NCBI RefSeq assembly: GCF_021404305.1
Contig: NZ_JABFTX010000001.1
Span: 1,674,001 to 1,738,000, forward strand
Length of the DNA: 64,000 nt
Reading direction: 5' to 3'
Source: Billgrantia ethanolica
Lineage (GTDB): Bacteria > Pseudomonadota > Gammaproteobacteria > Pseudomonadales > Halomonadaceae
Below are positions 32,089 to 41,451 of this stretch, piece after piece; within the stretch, counting starts at the first letter, position 1, and every line of letters begins with the position of its first letter. The notes under the pieces were generated by a model that saw only the letters and a program-made list of their open reading frames with translations, did not search any database and had not been told where the DNA came from. Position numbers and translations under genes: made by a program.

Positions 32089-32928
32089 CTAGCCGGATTC
32101 GACCGCAGCTACCGCGCGCTCCACACCGCCCCGATAGCCGCCGCCGAACAGCAGCAGATGATTGAGCAGCGGATAGAGCTGGAACAGGGCCTCACGGCGC
32201 GGCCAGTCGCCCGGCTCATCACCGCCCCAGTAGGCCTCGAAGAAGGCATCACAGGGCGAGCCGAACAGCGTCAGCATGGCCAGGTCTACCTCGGGATAGT
32301 GGCGATACACCGCAGGATCAATGATCGCCGGCCCCTGGGGCGTGTGCAGCACGTTGCCGGACCAGAGGTCACCGTGCAGCAGGCTCGCCGGCGCATCGGG
32401 AAGCCAGCTCTCCAGCGCTAGCGCCACGGCTTCGATACGGCGGCGCAAGGAGGCGTCGAGCAGCCCGCGGGCGTGGCAGGCCTGGGCCAGCGGCAGCAGG
32501 CGACGCTCGCGCTGGAAGGCTCGCCCATCGGCCATGGGCGCATTGGGCTGGGGCGTACGGCCACAGGCGTTGTCGCGAGGCCAGCCGTGCTCGCTCACGG
32601 TATGCGCATGCAATTGGCGCAGCCCCTCGCCCAGCGCGGCGGAAGAGCGTGGCGAACGCGACCCAGTGGGCAGTGCCTCCATCACCAGCCAGCCGTCGCC
32701 CAGCGCCAGCACCTCGGGCACCCTTAGCGAACTCCCCGCCTCGCGCAGCGCCCGCAGCCCGTCCACCTCACCGGCCAGGCGCTGCGCATCGTCCTGCTTG
32801 GCCACCACCGCTCCCTGGTCCGTTTCCAGCCAGTAGACGGCCGCCATGTCGCCGCCGCCAAGCGGACGTAGCGCCCCCCGGGGCGAGAGACCTCGTGCTT
32901 CCAGCAACAGCGCAAGTTTTCGATCCAT
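32089..32928 (-). CDS. fructosamine kinase-family protein
   Basis: 279 residues. Kinase-like fold of the fructosamine/ribulosamine-3-kinase family: MAAVYWLETDQGAVVAKQ (nucleotide loop and Lys), LVMEALPTGSRS, HGWPRDNACGRTPQPN, then catalytic LLHGDLWSGNVLHTPQGPAIIDPAVYRHYPEVDLAML. These enzymes phosphorylate ketoamines on glycated proteins, leading to deglycation. The ATG at 32928 follows GGAGAGGGGG. A direct repeat ACTACAGTA (about 32975-32993) lies upstream in the divergent region with the acyl-AMP ligase gene. Confidence 0.88.
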   Translation of the reverse strand: MDRKLALLLEARGLSPRGALRPLGGGDMAAVYWLETDQGAVVAKQDDAQRLAGEVDGLRALREAGSSLRVPEVLALGDGWLVMEALPTGSRSPRSSAALGEGLRQLHAHTVSEHGWPRDNACGRTPQPNAPMADGRAFQRERRLLPLAQACHARGLLDASLRRRIEAVALALESWLPDAPASLLHGDLWSGNVLHTPQGPAIIDPAVYRHYPEVDLAMLTLFGSPCDAFFEAYWGGDEPGDWPRREALFQLYPLLNHLLLFGGGYRGGVERAVAAVESG

Positions 32929-33053
32929 TGCCCCCTCTCCTTCACCGCCTGATCTGGACAACCGCTCAGAACCACTACAGTAGATGACTACAGTAAGGGA
33001 GAAACCATGCCATGCCGGAGTCCATTGCCCAAGGGCACCCACAGAGGTGACGT

Positions 33054-35888
33054 ATGGTGAAGCACGACGACAGCCATGACATGGCAGACAGAAAGATCGA
33101 GCGGCGCTTGCTGTCGCTGCTCGAAGCGCTGGTCAAGGAGATCCGGCCCGACCGCAGCGACAATGTGCGGGTCTCGCTGGAATCGCGCCTGGATCGAGAC
33201 CTGGGCCTGGACAGCCTAGCCCGCTCCGAGCTGCTGCTGCGTATCGAGCAGGAGTTCGGTATCCGCCTGCCCGAGTCGGCACTGCTGGCCGAGACCCCCA
33301 GCACCTTGTTACAGCTGCTGCGCTCTTCCACGGCGGATTCGTCATGCCGGGTCGCGGCGGAGTCCGTATCGACGAAACGTAAAGCAGCCAATGCCGATGA
33401 AGCCGAGCCAGGCGGCGAACCGAGCGACGCGGAAACCCTCAATGCCGCCATGGATTGGCACTTGCAGCGCCATCCGGATCGCACTCACCTCTATGTCTAC
33501 GGCGATGGGGATGAGCCGCAAGTTCTCAGCTATGGTGAACTGAACCGGGAGGCGCAAGCCATCGCCACCGCACTGGCGGCGCGCGGCATCCGTCATGGCG
33601 ACCGCATCGCGCTGATGCTGCCGACCTCACCCGACTACTTCTTCGCCTTCCTCGGCATACTGCGTGCAGGCGCCGTTCCGGTTCCCATCTACCCTCCGGC
33701 CCGCCCCTCCCAGCTCGAGGAACACCTTCGGCGCCACGGGCGCATCCTGAGCAATGCCGGCGCGGAGATGCTGATCACCGTCGATGAGGCACGCAAGGTG
33801 GCGCATCTGCTGCATGCCGAGGCACCGCACCTGCGCCATGTCATCACCTTGGCGGAGCTCGACGCACCCTCTGCATCGGTCGCTCCCCGCGCCCCCAGCG
33901 CCTCGAGCCTGGCGCTGCTGCAATACACCTCGGGCAGCACCGGCGACCCCAAGGGGGTGCAGCTCACTCACGCCCAGCTGCTGGCCAACATCCGCGCCAT
34001 GGGCGAACGGCTGGAAGCCGCGCCGGACGATGTCTTCGTCAGTTGGCTGCCGCTTTACCACGACATGGGTCTTATCGCAGCCTGGCTGGCCAGCCTCTAC
34101 TACGGCATTCCGCTGGTGGTGATGTCGCCGCTGGCCTTTCTGTCGCACCCGCTGCGCTGGCTGGAGCTGATCGACCGTCATCGCGGCACCATCTCCGGCG
34201 CCCCCAACTTCGGCTACGAGCTGTGTCTGCGGGCCATTACCCCGGAGCGGGTCCAGGCCCTAGACCTGAGCCGCTGGCGGGTCGCCTTCAACGGCGCCGA
34301 GCCGGTCAGTGCCACTACCATGGAGCAGTTCGCCGAACGGCTGGCGCCCTGCGGCCTGAGGCAGGAAGCGTTGATGCCGGTCTATGGCCTGGCCGAGGCG
34401 GCGGTTGGCCTCTGCGTGGCCCGGCCGGGCCGCGGCCTGGTGATCGACCGGATCAACCGTGAGCGCTTCGCCTCCAGCGGCGAGGCACGCCCCGAAAGCG
34501 ACCCGGCGGCAGCACAGCCCTTCGTCAACTGCGGTCCGCCGCTGCCCGGCTATGCCCTGCGCATCGTCGACGCCGAGGGACATGAGCTCACCGAGCGCCA
34601 GGAGGGCGATCTCGAGTTCCGCGGCCCCTCCGCCACTAGCGGCTACTTCGACAATCCCGAGGAGAGCGAGAAGCTGTACCACGACGGTTGGCTACGCACC
34701 GGCGACCGCGGCTACCTGGCCAATGGCGATCTCTATATCAGCGGGCGACGCAAGGACATGCTGGTACGCGGCGGGCGCAACCTCTACCCCTACGACATCG
34801 AGACCGCGGTAGGCCGGCTGGAAGGCGTGCGCCGAGGCTGCGTGGCGGTGTTCGGCGACCCCGACCCGACGACCGGCAGCGAGTCGCTGGTGGTGGTGGC
34901 GGAAACCCGAATCGACGACCCGGCCAAGCGCCAAGAGCTGTGCCGTGTCATAGCCGACACGGTGGTGGATGTGGTCAACGTACCGGCCGACGATATTCGC
35001 CTGGTGCCGCCCCACAGTGTGCTCAAGACCTCCAGCGGCAAGATCCGGCGCGCCGCGACCCGCGACGTCTATCGCCTGGGCCGCCTGGGCGAAAAGCCGC
35101 TTCCGGTATGGCGTCAGGTGATCAAGCTGACGCTGCGTGCGTGGGCCGGACGCGCACGCCAGGGGCTATCGGCGGCGGGCTACTGGACCTACTACCTCTA
35201 CGCTTGGTCACTGTTTGGAGTCGGTTTCACGCTGTTTGCCCTGGCAGGCCTCCCGCTGCCGCGGCTCGCCTGGCGCTGGCGCGTCGCTCATTACGTCTGC
35301 CGGGCCATGGCTCGGCTGGCCGGCATCCGTGTCGAGGTAGATGGCCTCGAGCACCTCCCGCGCGAGCGCCCCGGCGTGATAGTGGCCAATCATGCCAGCT
35401 ACCTGGATGCGCTGATTCTCACCGCGGCCCTGCCCTGCAGCGTGCGCTACCTGGCAAAGGAGGAGCTGGAGAGCCGCACGACAACCCGACTGCCACTGAC
35501 TCGCATGGGGGCGCTGTTCGTCGAGCGCTTCGACCCGCGCCAGGCGGAACAGGACATGCATCAAGCCGAACGAGCAGTGGCCAACGGCGACATTCTCGCC
35601 ATCTTCCCGGAAGGCACCTTCACCGCCGAGCCCGGACTCGGCGACTTCCACACAGGCGCCTTTCTCACCGCAGCGCATGCGGGCGTGCCGGTGATCCCGG
35701 TCGCCATCACCGGCTCGCGGCAGCTGCTGCGAGGCAAGGAGTGGCGACCCCATCCGGGCAAGGTGACGGTGCAGGTCAGTGCCGCTCTCGAGCCCCAGGG
35801 AAGCGACTGGGACGCGGCGCTGAAACTGAAACACGCCGCCTACGAGGTCATACTGCGCCATGCTGGCGAAGGACGCCGACGTCCGTGA
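33054..35888 (+). CDS. ACP - fatty acyl-AMP ligase - PlsC acyltransferase fusion
   Basis: 944 residues with three domains. Residues 12-90: acyl carrier protein with phosphopantetheine site LGLDSLARSEL (Ser54). Residues 125-690: AMP-forming ligase (YTSGSTGDPKGVQLTH; SWLPLYHDMGLIAAWLASLY, GAPNFGYELC, then YLRTGDRG-type and SGKIRRAATRD motifs), closest in wording to fatty acyl-AMP ligases. Residues 745-930: a 1-acylglycerol-phosphate-type acyltransferase with NHASYLD and FPEGTFTAEPG, after a membrane segment (WSLFGVGFTLFALAGLPLP). The order suggests loading of a free fatty acid on the built-in ACP and its transfer to a lipid acceptor, a self-contained Aas-like route. Confidence 0.85.
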   Translation: MVKHDDSHDMADRKIERRLLSLLEALVKEIRPDRSDNVRVSLESRLDRDLGLDSLARSELLLRIEQEFGIRLPESALLAETPSTLLQLLRSSTADSSCRVAAESVSTKRKAANADEAEPGGEPSDAETLNAAMDWHLQRHPDRTHLYVYGDGDEPQVLSYGELNREAQAIATALAARGIRHGDRIALMLPTSPDYFFAFLGILRAGAVPVPIYPPARPSQLEEHLRRHGRILSNAGAEMLITVDEARKVAHLLHAEAPHLRHVITLAELDAPSASVAPRAPSASSLALLQYTSGSTGDPKGVQLTHAQLLANIRAMGERLEAAPDDVFVSWLPLYHDMGLIAAWLASLYYGIPLVVMSPLAFLSHPLRWLELIDRHRGTISGAPNFGYELCLRAITPERVQALDLSRWRVAFNGAEPVSATTMEQFAERLAPCGLRQEALMPVYGLAEAAVGLCVARPGRGLVIDRINRERFASSGEARPESDPAAAQPFVNCGPPLPGYALRIVDAEGHELTERQEGDLEFRGPSATSGYFDNPEESEKLYHDGWLRTGDRGYLANGDLYISGRRKDMLVRGGRNLYPYDIETAVGRLEGVRRGCVAVFGDPDPTTGSESLVVVAETRIDDPAKRQELCRVIADTVVDVVNVPADDIRLVPPHSVLKTSSGKIRRAATRDVYRLGRLGEKPLPVWRQVIKLTLRAWAGRARQGLSAAGYWTYYLYAWSLFGVGFTLFALAGLPLPRLAWRWRVAHYVCRAMARLAGIRVEVDGLEHLPRERPGVIVANHASYLDALILTAALPCSVRYLAKEELESRTTTRLPLTRMGALFVERFDPRQAEQDMHQAERAVANGDILAIFPEGTFTAEPGLGDFHTGAFLTAAHAGVPVIPVAITGSRQLLRGKEWRPHPGKVTVQVSAALEPQGSDWDAALKLKHAAYEVILRHAGEGRRRP

Positions 35889-35903
35889 ACGACTGCCGAA
35901 TAC

Positions 35904-35927
35904 AAAAAAGCCACCCCGCAGGGTGGC
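35904..35927 (-). terminator. terminator of the fasciclin gene
   Basis: On the minus strand GCCACCC-TGCG-GGGTGGC is followed by six T residues, 30 bp after the fasciclin stop codon. It may serve the opposing ligase gene as well. Confidence 0.75.
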
Positions 35928-35956
35928 AAGCTGGACACAGCAAGGGCTGGCTGTGA

Positions 35957-36463
35957 TCACTCAGGCAGCAGCACGCTGTCGATGACGTGAATGACGCCGT
36001 TGCTTGCCTCGATATCGGCTTGAATCACGGTGGCGTCATTGATCATTACCGTGCCGTTGGCGGTGGTAATGGTGATGTCCTGGCCCTGAACGGTGGTTGC
36101 GCTGTCCAGACTCATGGCCTCTTCGGCCATGACTTTCCCCGCCACCACATGGTAGGTCAGCACGGCTTGCAGCTGCTCGATGTTCTCGGGCTCCAGCAGG
36201 CTCTCTACGGTGCCCTCGGGCAGCGCGGCAAAGGCCTCATCGGTGGGAGCAAACACGGTGAAGGGGCCCTCGCCCTTGAGGGTTTCCACCAGCCCGGCGG
36301 CTTCCAGCGCGGCGGCCAGGGTCTCGAACTGCCCCGCCGCCACGGCGGTGTCCACGATGTCCTGCTTGTCTCCATGACTGCCGGCCTGGACGGCACCCGC
36401 CAGCATGAGGCCAACCAAACCTGCTCCCACCCACTTCGTGGCTACCACATGAATCGGTTTCAT
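35957..36463 (-). CDS. secreted fasciclin (FAS1) domain protein
   Basis: 168 residues. A signal peptide ([17 protein letters not shown]) is followed by a single FAS1 domain with its two conserved boxes: [20 protein letters not shown] (H1) and [14 protein letters not shown] (H2), plus the YH-containing [15 protein letters not shown]. The protein is probably periplasmic and acts in adhesion or surface maintenance; no specific role is known. Monocistronic, with its own terminator. The 200-bp upstream stretch is promoter only. Confidence 0.93.
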   Translation of the reverse strand: MKPIHVVATKWVGAGLVGLMLAGAVQAGSHGDKQDIVDTAVAAGQFETLAAALEAAGLVETLKGEGPFTVFAPTDEAFAALPEGTVESLLEPENIEQLQAVLTYHVVAGKVMAEEAMSLDSATTVQGQDITITTANGTVMINDATVIQADIEASNGVIHVIDSVLLPE

Positions 36464-36664
36464 CGGGTCATTTCCTCAGTGTGTACGTATAGGGCGGTGC
36501 GTCATGAACGAGCCCAACCCTATACAGACAATAGTTTCTGTACAGTTATTGGACAAGTATTTTTTTTCACTGCGCCTCTGTGACAGCCAAGGGGCTGACG
36601 CTGCCTGCCAGCTGTGGCAAAAAGAAGGAACGGAAGCCACCAAAATCGTGACAGGGAGACGCTG

Positions 36665-36976
36665 ATGTACAAGCTTGCCTTCTTCGTACCTCTGGAGGAC
36701 GCCGAGGCCGTCAAGGAAGCCGTATTCGTCACCGGCGCCGGGCGCATCGGCGACTACGAGGCGTGCTGTTTCGAGACCCGCGGCACCGGTCAGTTTCGTC
36801 CGCTGGACGGCGCCAGCCCGCATATCGGTCAGGTAGGTGACCTGGAAAAGGTCGAGGAGGTAAAAGTGGAGATGGTGTGCGAGGACGCGCTCATCCACGA
36901 TGCCGTCGCGGCCCTGCGTGCCGCGCACCCCTACGAGGAACCGGCCTTCGACGTGTGGAGACTGGAGACCTTCTAG
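36665..36976 (+). CDS. YqfO/NIF3 C-domain-like (CutA-fold) protein
   Basis: 103 residues. YKLAFFVPLEDAEAVKEAVF, GRIGDYEACCFETRGTGQFR and HPYEEPAFDVW reproduce the middle insert domain of NIF3/YqfO proteins, here as a stand-alone protein as in many gammaproteobacteria. The fold is CutA-like and usually trimeric. Function unknown; a metal-linked role is often supposed. The ATG at 36665 follows GGGAG. Confidence 0.85.
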   Translation: MYKLAFFVPLEDAEAVKEAVFVTGAGRIGDYEACCFETRGTGQFRPLDGASPHIGQVGDLEKVEEVKVEMVCEDALIHDAVAALRAAHPYEEPAFDVWRLETF

Positions 36977-36999
36977 GCAGCGTGAACCGAGCCCGGATC

Positions 37000-38487
37000 T
37001 CAGTCCACCGGTACGCCATGATGTTGGGCCAGCGCCTCGCGATAGCGGGCGTAGACCGTCTCGTAAGCCCATACACTGGCCGCCTTCGGCTCGGCCAGCG
37101 AGGCGTCGTCGAGGTGCACCAGGCGCTCGCACAGTTCACCCAGTGAGAGATCGTGCCGATCACACCAGGCCGCCTGCAGCGCCGCACCCAGCGCCGCGGC
37201 ATCGGTCACCTGAGGACAGATCACCGGGGTTGCGGTCACGTCGGCCATCATCTGTCGCCACACCGGGCTTTTCGCTCCGCCGCCGATCAGGCGGATCTGG
37301 CTGGCGCCGGCGGCCAGCGGGCCTAGCAGCTCGAGGCCATAGCGCAGGCCGAAGGTGGCGCTCTCCACCACCGCCCGGCACAGGTTGGCCTGGGTCAGAT
37401 TGCGGCTGTCGAGCCCCAGGAAGCTGGCCGTGGCGTGCGGCAGCGCCGGTACCCGCTCGCCGTTGAAGAACGGCAGCACCGTCACCCCCTCGGCGCCGAT
37501 CGGCGCCGCGGCCAGGCGCTCGCCGAAGGCGGCCAGGTCGAGGTCAAACAGCTCGCGCACCAGGGTGCTGGCGGAGGTCACGTTCATGGTGCAGACCAAC
37601 GGCAGCCAGCCGCCGTGGCTGGCGCAGAAGTTGGCTACCATGTCGCTCTCGGCGCGCACCGGGTCGGGCGAATAGGCGCACACCGTGCCCGAGGTGCCGA
37701 GGCTCAGGGTGACGATGCCGGGGGCGATATTGCCGGTACCGATGGCGCCGAGCATATTGTCGCCGCCACCGCTCGCCACCAGCACGCCCTCGCCCAGCCC
37801 CAGCCCACGGGCCACCTCCGGACGCAGCGTGCCGGCGGGCTCGCGGGAATCGATCAGCCGCGGCAGTACGTGCTCCGGATCGAGCTCCGGGGCGATCTCA
37901 GCGAAGACGTCATGGCGCCAGCGGCGGGTGCGGGTATCGAAGTAGCCGGTGCCCGAGGCGTCGCCCGCCTCCGTCACCTTGTCACCGGTGAGCCAGAAGT
38001 TGAGGTAGTCGTGGGGCAGCAGCACGCTGTCGATACGGCGGTAGGCACATGGATTGGTATCGCGCAGCCAGGCGATCTTGGAGGCGGTATAGCCGGTCTG
38101 CAGCACCAGGCCAAGCCGCTCGAGGCAGCCTGCCGTGCCTCCCAGGCGCGCCACCAGGGCGGCATTGTGCGCCGCCGTCTCGGTATCGCACCACAGCTTG
38201 GCGGGATGCACCGGCAGCCCCTCGGCGTCGAGCGCCACCATGCCGTGCTGCTGGCCGGAAACGCCGATGGCGCGTATTGCATGGCGCTCGATGCCGGCCC
38301 GAGTCACGGCCTCGTCGAAGGCGCCGCGAAAGGCTTCGATCCACTCCTGGGGCTGCTGCTCTCGGCGACCGTTGTCACCCTCGATCAGGCGATGGGCGCG
38401 GCTCGCCTCGCCGAGGATCGCCTCGCCCTCGACGTCGACCACCACCACCTTGGTGCTCTGGGTGCCGCAATCCACCCCGATGTACAT
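37000..38487 (-). CDS. xylB: xylulokinase
   Basis: 495 residues, FGGY kinase fold. MYIGVDCGTQSTKVVVVD (phosphate loop), IGVSGQQHGMVALD, KLWCDTETAAHN, SLGTSGTVCAYS and RLIGGGAKSPVWRQMMADV are xylulokinase wording. It phosphorylates D-xylulose, here formed from arabitol by the dehydrogenases of the operon, or fructose-like ketoses. It is the last gene of the ten-gene hexitol operon, 11 bp after the mannitol dehydrogenase gene. A start 15 bp upstream is possible; the chosen ATG has AGGAG upstream. Confidence 0.92.
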   Translation of the reverse strand: MYIGVDCGTQSTKVVVVDVEGEAILGEASRAHRLIEGDNGRREQQPQEWIEAFRGAFDEAVTRAGIERHAIRAIGVSGQQHGMVALDAEGLPVHPAKLWCDTETAAHNAALVARLGGTAGCLERLGLVLQTGYTASKIAWLRDTNPCAYRRIDSVLLPHDYLNFWLTGDKVTEAGDASGTGYFDTRTRRWRHDVFAEIAPELDPEHVLPRLIDSREPAGTLRPEVARGLGLGEGVLVASGGGDNMLGAIGTGNIAPGIVTLSLGTSGTVCAYSPDPVRAESDMVANFCASHGGWLPLVCTMNVTSASTLVRELFDLDLAAFGERLAAAPIGAEGVTVLPFFNGERVPALPHATASFLGLDSRNLTQANLCRAVVESATFGLRYGLELLGPLAAGASQIRLIGGGAKSPVWRQMMADVTATPVICPQVTDAAALGAALQAAWCDRHDLSLGELCERLVHLDDASLAEPKAASVWAYETVYARYREALAQHHGVPVD

Positions 38488-38498
38488 GCCACCACTCC

Positions 38499-39974
38499 TC
38501 ACTCCCCGACCAGCGTTTCAAGCGTAGCGCGTGCGCCGCGTTCGTGCAGGCTCGCCAGCGTCGTGAGGTAGGCCTGGCGAAAGCGCTCATGCTCGGCCAG
38601 GTCGCCGAACAGCTCGCGGTTCTCGATGAAGGCAGCGGGCCGCGTGCGGTTCTCGGCGGCCAGGGCAGCCAGTTCGTGCCTGAGGCGGTCGATCACGGTG
38701 ATGGGCTCGCCCTGCTCATCCAGGCCCTCGGCGTAGCGCGCCCAGCTTGCGACTACCGCCGCGCTGCGGTGGATCTCGCCCCCCTTTGCCAGCTGCTCGC
38801 GAATCACCGGCACCAGCCACTTGGGAATACGATCGGAGCTCTCGGCACACAGCCGCGCCAGGGTGTCCTTGATCTCAGGGTTGGCGAAGCGCTCGATCAG
38901 GGTCAGGCGGTAATGCTCGAGGTCCACTCCGGGCACCGGGGCCAGGGTCGGGCTGCCCTCGTGGCGCATGTAGCCGAGCAGGAAGTCGACGAACAGCGGG
39001 TCGCGGCACACCTCGTGGGCATAGCGGTAACCGGCGAGAGTGCCGAAGTAACACAGCGCCTGATGGCTGGCATTGAGCAGGCGCAGTTTCATCAGCTCAT
39101 AAGGCTCCACGTCCTCCACCACCTGCACGCCGACCCGCTCGAACGCCGGCCGGCCGCAGATGAAATGATCCTCCAATACCCATTGGGTAAAGGGCTCGCA
39201 CACCACCGGCCAGGCATCCTCGACGCCGAACTCGCCGGCGAGCTCCTCGATGTCGACCGCCTGGGTCACCGGCGTGATGCGGTCGACCATGGCATTGGGG
39301 AACGGCACCTCGGCTTCGATCCATTCGGCCAGCGCCGGGTCGCGGGCCCGGGCAAAGGCCACGAACATGCGCCGCGCGACTTCGCCGTTGCCCTGGATGT
39401 TGTCGCAGGACATCAGCGTGAACGGCGCCAGGCCTCGCGCACGACGGCGAGCCAGCGCCTCCACCACCAGACCGAAGGTGGTGCGCGGCGCTGCGGGAGA
39501 GTCGAGGTCATGGCGCACGTCGGAGTTGGCGAGATCGAACTCTCCGGTTACCGGATGGAAGTTGTAGCCGCCTTCGGTGACGGTCAGCGAAACGATGCGA
39601 ATGGCGGGGTCGGCCATGCGCTCGACCACCACCTCGGGGTCGTCGGGGGCGTAGAGGTAGTCGAGCATGGCACCGATCGCCCGCGGCTCACGCTCGCCAT
39701 TGGGGTGCTTCACCACCAGGGTGTAGAGATGATCCTGAGCGGCCAGCACCTCCTGCATGCGACGGTCGCCGGGCATCACGCCAACGCCGACGATGCCCCA
39801 GTCCAGCGCCTCGCCGCAGTTCATCAGCGCATCGAGATACATGGCCTGGTGAGCGCGATGAAAACCGCCGACGCCGATGTGCACGATACCCGGCGTCACC
39901 TTACGGCGGTCGTAGCGCGGCACGGCCACCCGCGAATCGAGCTGAGAGAGCGTGGCGTTGCTGAGAACAGGCAT
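38499..39974 (-). CDS. mannitol/arabitol 2-dehydrogenase, long-chain family
   Basis: 491 residues, like the Pseudomonas enzyme (about 490). NAD-binding IVHIGVGGFHRAHQAMYLDAL, then SLTVTEGGYNF, MSCDNIQGNG, the Lys/Asn/His active site in YELMKLRLLNASHQALCYFG, and the FxNPEIKDTLARLCAESSDR tail. It oxidises D-mannitol to fructose and D-arabitol to xylulose with NAD. Order with XylB downstream and an ABC importer upstream matches the mtlEFGKDYZ operon of Pseudomonas fluorescens. Start at 39974; a longer frame adds only nine residues. Confidence 0.92.
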   Translation of the reverse strand: MPVLSNATLSQLDSRVAVPRYDRRKVTPGIVHIGVGGFHRAHQAMYLDALMNCGEALDWGIVGVGVMPGDRRMQEVLAAQDHLYTLVVKHPNGEREPRAIGAMLDYLYAPDDPEVVVERMADPAIRIVSLTVTEGGYNFHPVTGEFDLANSDVRHDLDSPAAPRTTFGLVVEALARRRARGLAPFTLMSCDNIQGNGEVARRMFVAFARARDPALAEWIEAEVPFPNAMVDRITPVTQAVDIEELAGEFGVEDAWPVVCEPFTQWVLEDHFICGRPAFERVGVQVVEDVEPYELMKLRLLNASHQALCYFGTLAGYRYAHEVCRDPLFVDFLLGYMRHEGSPTLAPVPGVDLEHYRLTLIERFANPEIKDTLARLCAESSDRIPKWLVPVIREQLAKGGEIHRSAAVVASWARYAEGLDEQGEPITVIDRLRHELAALAAENRTRPAAFIENRELFGDLAEHERFRQAYLTTLASLHERGARATLETLVGE

Positions 39975-40040
39975 AGGGGCACTCCTTGCCGCAGGCGGCA
40001 ATGAACGAAAAATGGATTGGCGGTCCGGATGAGTCGCGGG

Positions 40041-40664
40041 TCAGCGCCAGTAGAGGTTCGGTGCGACGGACTCGCGCTTGATCAGCCGGGCATTGAGCAT
40101 GTCCTTGTTTCGCGCCTTGTCGATGGCACCCTCGTGGTCCTGGCCCATGCCCAGCCAGCGCTGGATCAGGCGCGCCTCGAGCACCTCGTCGGCCACCTCG
40201 AGCAGCAGCGTCATGTCGAACAGCGAGTGGAGTTCGCGCCAGGGGTCGCGGTCGAGCAGCAGGTAGTTGCCCTCGACGATGACGATGCGGTGTGTCGAGG
40301 CGATCAGCCGACCGCCGGCCCGAGCCAGATCCAGCGGGCGATCGAACACCGGCACCGCCACGCTCCGGTCGGCGCGGCGAATGCGCTCCAGATCGTGCCT
40401 GAGGCCGTCGGGGTCGAAGGTCTCCGGGGCGCCCTTGATCGGCAGCTGGCCCAGCGGTTCGAGAATGGCGTTGTCGAGGTGATAGCCATCCATCGGCACC
40501 ACGGCGGCAATGCCCGCCTGACGCTCGTTGAGTTCGCGGCACAGCCACTCGGAGAGGAACGACTTGCCCGCCCCCGGCGGCCCGGCCAGGGCGACGATGA
40601 AGCGCTGCCGGTTCTCGGCAGCCTCCAATAAACGCACCGCCATATCGTGGATATTGGGATTCAT
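40041..40664 (-). CDS. nucleoside/sugar kinase of the FrcK-like P-loop family
   Basis: 207 residues. Walker A ALAGPPGAGKSFLSEWL, the substrate segment VPMDGYHLDNAIL, PETFDPDGL, and VEGNYLLLDRDPWREL, as in the uridine-kinase/pantothenate-kinase-like family. In rhizobial sugar loci this family serves as fructose kinase (FrcK). In this operon it would phosphorylate the fructose made by the hexitol dehydrogenases; that is inference from context. Start codon is five bases after the SmoS stop. Confidence 0.82.
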   Translation of the reverse strand: MNPNIHDMAVRLLEAAENRQRFIVALAGPPGAGKSFLSEWLCRELNERQAGIAAVVPMDGYHLDNAILEPLGQLPIKGAPETFDPDGLRHDLERIRRADRSVAVPVFDRPLDLARAGGRLIASTHRIVIVEGNYLLLDRDPWRELHSLFDMTLLLEVADEVLEARLIQRWLGMGQDHEGAIDKARNKDMLNARLIKRESVAPNLYWR

Positions 40665-40668
40665 TTTT

Positions 40669-41451
40669 TCAGCTCATCCAGTTGCCACCATCGACATTGA
40701 TTGTCTGAGCGACCACATACTCACTATCGTCGCTGGCCAGAAATACCGCCGCGCCGGCGTGATCCTCCGGTTTGCCCATACGCCCATAGGGCACCGCCTC
40801 GCCGACCAGGCGCTTCTTCTCGCCCAGCGGGCGGCCCTCGTAGCGGGCGAACAGCGCGTCGACCTCGTCCCACATGGGCGTGTCGACCACGCCTGGCGCG
40901 ATGCCGTTGACCCGAATGCCGTGCTTGATCAGGTCGAGGGCGCAGGACTGGGTGAGGCTGATCACCGCCGCCTTGGTGGCACAGTAGGTGCTCACCAGCG
41001 CCTCACCGCGACGCCCCGCCTGGGAGGCCATGTTGATGATCGCCCCGCCCTGGCCGCGGCTCACCATATGTTGCGCCACCGCCTGCAGGGTGAAGAACAG
41101 CCCCTTGGTATTGACGGCGAACTGGCGATCGAAGCTCGCCTCGCTCACCTCCAGTACCGGCGCCATATCGAACACCGCGGCGTTGTTGACCAGTATATCG
41201 ATGGCACCGAGATGCTGGGTGACCGCCTGGACCACCGCCTGGATGGAGTCGCGGTCGCAGACATCCAGGCGCACGCCCATCACGCGCTCGGCGCCCAGCG
41301 GACGCAGGCCGGCCACCGCTTCCTCCACCGCCGTCACGTCGATATCGGCCACGGCGACCCGGGCCCCTTCGGCGAGATAGCGCTCGGCGATGGCCAGGCC
41401 GATGCCGCGTGCGCCGCCGGTGATCACCGCCACCTTATCCTGCAGTTTCAT
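40669..41451 (-). CDS. smoS: SmoS-type sorbitol/galactitol dehydrogenase (SDR)
   Basis: 260 residues. Classical SDR with TGGARGIGLAIAERYLAEGA (Rossmann loop), NNAAVFDMAPVLEVS, INMASQAGRRGEALVSTYCA holding the Ser and YxxxK active site, and NGIAPGVVDTPMWD. The closing NVDGGNWMS and the ARYEGRPLGEKKRLVG stretch are characteristic of SmoS/L-iditol 2-dehydrogenases. It oxidises D-sorbitol to fructose and galactitol to tagatose with NAD. Its start overlaps the HAD gene stop (ATGA). Confidence 0.9.
   Translation of the reverse strand: MKLQDKVAVITGGARGIGLAIAERYLAEGARVAVADIDVTAVEEAVAGLRPLGAERVMGVRLDVCDRDSIQAVVQAVTQHLGAIDILVNNAAVFDMAPVLEVSEASFDRQFAVNTKGLFFTLQAVAQHMVSRGQGGAIINMASQAGRRGEALVSTYCATKAAVISLTQSCALDLIKHGIRVNGIAPGVVDTPMWDEVDALFARYEGRPLGEKKRLVGEAVPYGRMGKPEDHAGAAVFLASDDSEYVVAQTINVDGGNWMS

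Noticed and set aside
33627-34181. minus-strand frame inside the acyl-AMP ligase gene
   Set aside because: Antisense to conserved ligase motifs, no start signal and no domain.
36530-36545. CTGTACAG as a LexA box
   Set aside because: The two half-sites are adjacent without the eight-base spacer required by LexA.
38049-40004. 651-codon plus-strand frame opposite the xylulokinase and mannitol dehydrogenase genes
   Set aside because: Spans two genes with clear catalytic motifs on the other strand; no ribosome-binding site and no domain.
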